NCBI GenBank assembly: GCA_027046525.1
Contig: JALTYD010000044.1
Location: forward strand, 3,836 to 10,163
From: Pyrodictiaceae archaeon
Lineage (GTDB): Archaea; Thermoproteota; Thermoprotei_A; Sulfolobales; Pyrodictiaceae
Length of the DNA stretch: 6,328 nt
Direction of reading: 5' to 3'
The position numbers were made by a program, and so were the translations under genes. Position 1 is the first letter of the stretch. Each line of letters starts with the position of its first letter. Of this stretch, positions 5,841-6,328 are shown piece by piece. The notes beneath the pieces are model-generated. The model was not told the DNA's origin, searched no databases, and saw only the letters and a program-made list of their open reading frames with translations.

Positions 5841-5912
5841 AGATGAGTATATTAGATGAATCCCCACTGAGGCTTATTGCTGATGATTGAGGAGGCCAGT
5901 AATGATTTGAAG

Positions 5913-6328
5913 CTAGAGATGGAGCCTAGCTACTAAAACTACTTGGCTCCATTCTCTACCGAATTGTTTCTCGTAAACCTTGTATCCTTTCTCTAGTAGG
6001 AGAGTTTTGATATAGCTAGGATCAACCGTATCTGAATGTACTTCAACAATTACTTGTTTGATTTTTCTAGGATCTAGTATGTTTCTAGAATAAGCTATCT
6101 CTAGTATCTCTTCTTCGAAACCCTCTACGTCTATTTTGAGGAGATCAATTTCTGATATTTTATGACTTTGTAGTAGAGTAGAGAGAGTTGTAGTACGTGT
6201 TGTTATAATTTTATACGTAGGTATCTCTTCTAAATATCCTGTTTTTGCTGTAGAACGAGCCCAATTCTCTTTAACTACTAGCTCTCTTATATCATCATCA
6301 CGTATCCATACGAGCCTAGGATCGATTT
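5913..6328 (-). CDS. FkbM-family SAM-dependent methyltransferase, C-terminal part
   Basis: Only the last 137 residues are in the window; the 5' end lies beyond the right edge. The diagnostic FkbM stretch is TLSTLLQSHKIS followed by IDLLKIDVEGFEEEIL (about residues 47-74 of the visible part), where the DVEG block marks the end of the SAM-binding domain. The strand KQVIVEVHS (90-98) and the GY...V.E...REW.QVVLVA ending complete the fold, so the C-terminus looks intact. Members O-methylate sugars, lipids or secondary metabolites; the substrate here is unknown. No in-frame start codon lies in the visible part. The gene converges on the permease gene with a 90-bp spacer, and its stop codon is inside a long hairpin. 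Confidence 0.88.
   Translation of the reverse strand, partial: IDPRLVWIRDDDIRELVVKENWARSTAKTGYLEEIPTYKIITTRTTTLSTLLQSHKISEIDLLKIDVEGFEEEILEIAYSRNILDPRKIKQVIVEVHSDTVDPSYIKTLLLEKGYKVYEKQFGREWSQVVLVARLHL
5914..5958. repeat. inverted repeat / hairpin at the 3' end of the FkbM-type gene
   Basis: The arms TAGAGATGGAGCC (5914-5926) and GGCTCCATTCTCTA (5945-5958) pair over 13 bp with a single bulged base at 5953. The core ATGGAGCC/GGCTCCAT is a perfect 8 bp and the loop is 18 nt. It includes part of the minus-strand stop codon and the last codons. It could act as a bidirectional 3'-end or RNA-stability hairpin between convergent genes. It is not directly followed by a T-run, so a classical terminator is uncertain. 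Confidence 0.6.

Noticed and set aside
6289..6300. GTGATGATGAT on the minus strand (canonical C-box match)
   Set aside because: It encodes DDD in the FkbM-type protein and has no matching D boxes.

Overview
The window looks like chromosomal DNA of a hyperthermophilic crenarchaeon (Thermoproteota). The evidence is a type 2 RNase HII with a C-terminal PCNA-binding-like tail, an archaeal-type NSUN RNA methyltransferase, heavy use of AGA/AGG, ATA and CTA codons, frequent TTG/GTG starts (four of six complete genes), TATA-type promoters, GGTG/GGAG Shine-Dalgarno motifs, and two intergenic RNAs shaped like archaeal C/D-box guide sRNAs. A genus cannot be named from this sequence alone.

Layout. The minus strand (89-2273) carries a NOL1/NOP2/Sun-family RNA cytosine-5 methyltransferase downstream of RNase HII (rnhB), which is itself downstream of a guide RNA. 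The plus strand (2528-5822) carries an operon-like row: an unrecognised 194-aa protein with a winged-helix-like segment, a UlaG-type metallo-beta-lactamase-fold hydrolase, an ABC ATPase, and an ABC-2 permease whose start codon overlaps the ATPase stop. A minus-strand gene enters from the right edge (5913-6328) and is the C-terminal part of an FkbM-type methyltransferase. It converges on the permease across 90 bp.

The most interesting content lies in the spacers. The 160-bp gap between the NSUN gene and rnhB holds a plus-strand element (1482-1546) with C, D', C' and D boxes, 13- and 12-nt guides, and a perfect GCAG/CTGC internal stem. The 254-bp spacer between rnhB and the plus-strand operon holds a second such element on the minus strand (about 2351-2417), with 12-nt guides and a 5-bp terminal stem. 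All four C/C' boxes read AUGAAGA instead of the canonical RUGAUGA, so searches with the standard consensus could miss them. The left half of the window is therefore rich in RNA-modification functions: an m5C methyltransferase plus two putative 2'-O-methylation guides.

The plus-strand operon is probably an export system, with the winged-helix-like protein as a possible regulator; that role is inference. At the right, a 13-bp hairpin with one bulge spans the stop codon of the FkbM-type gene.
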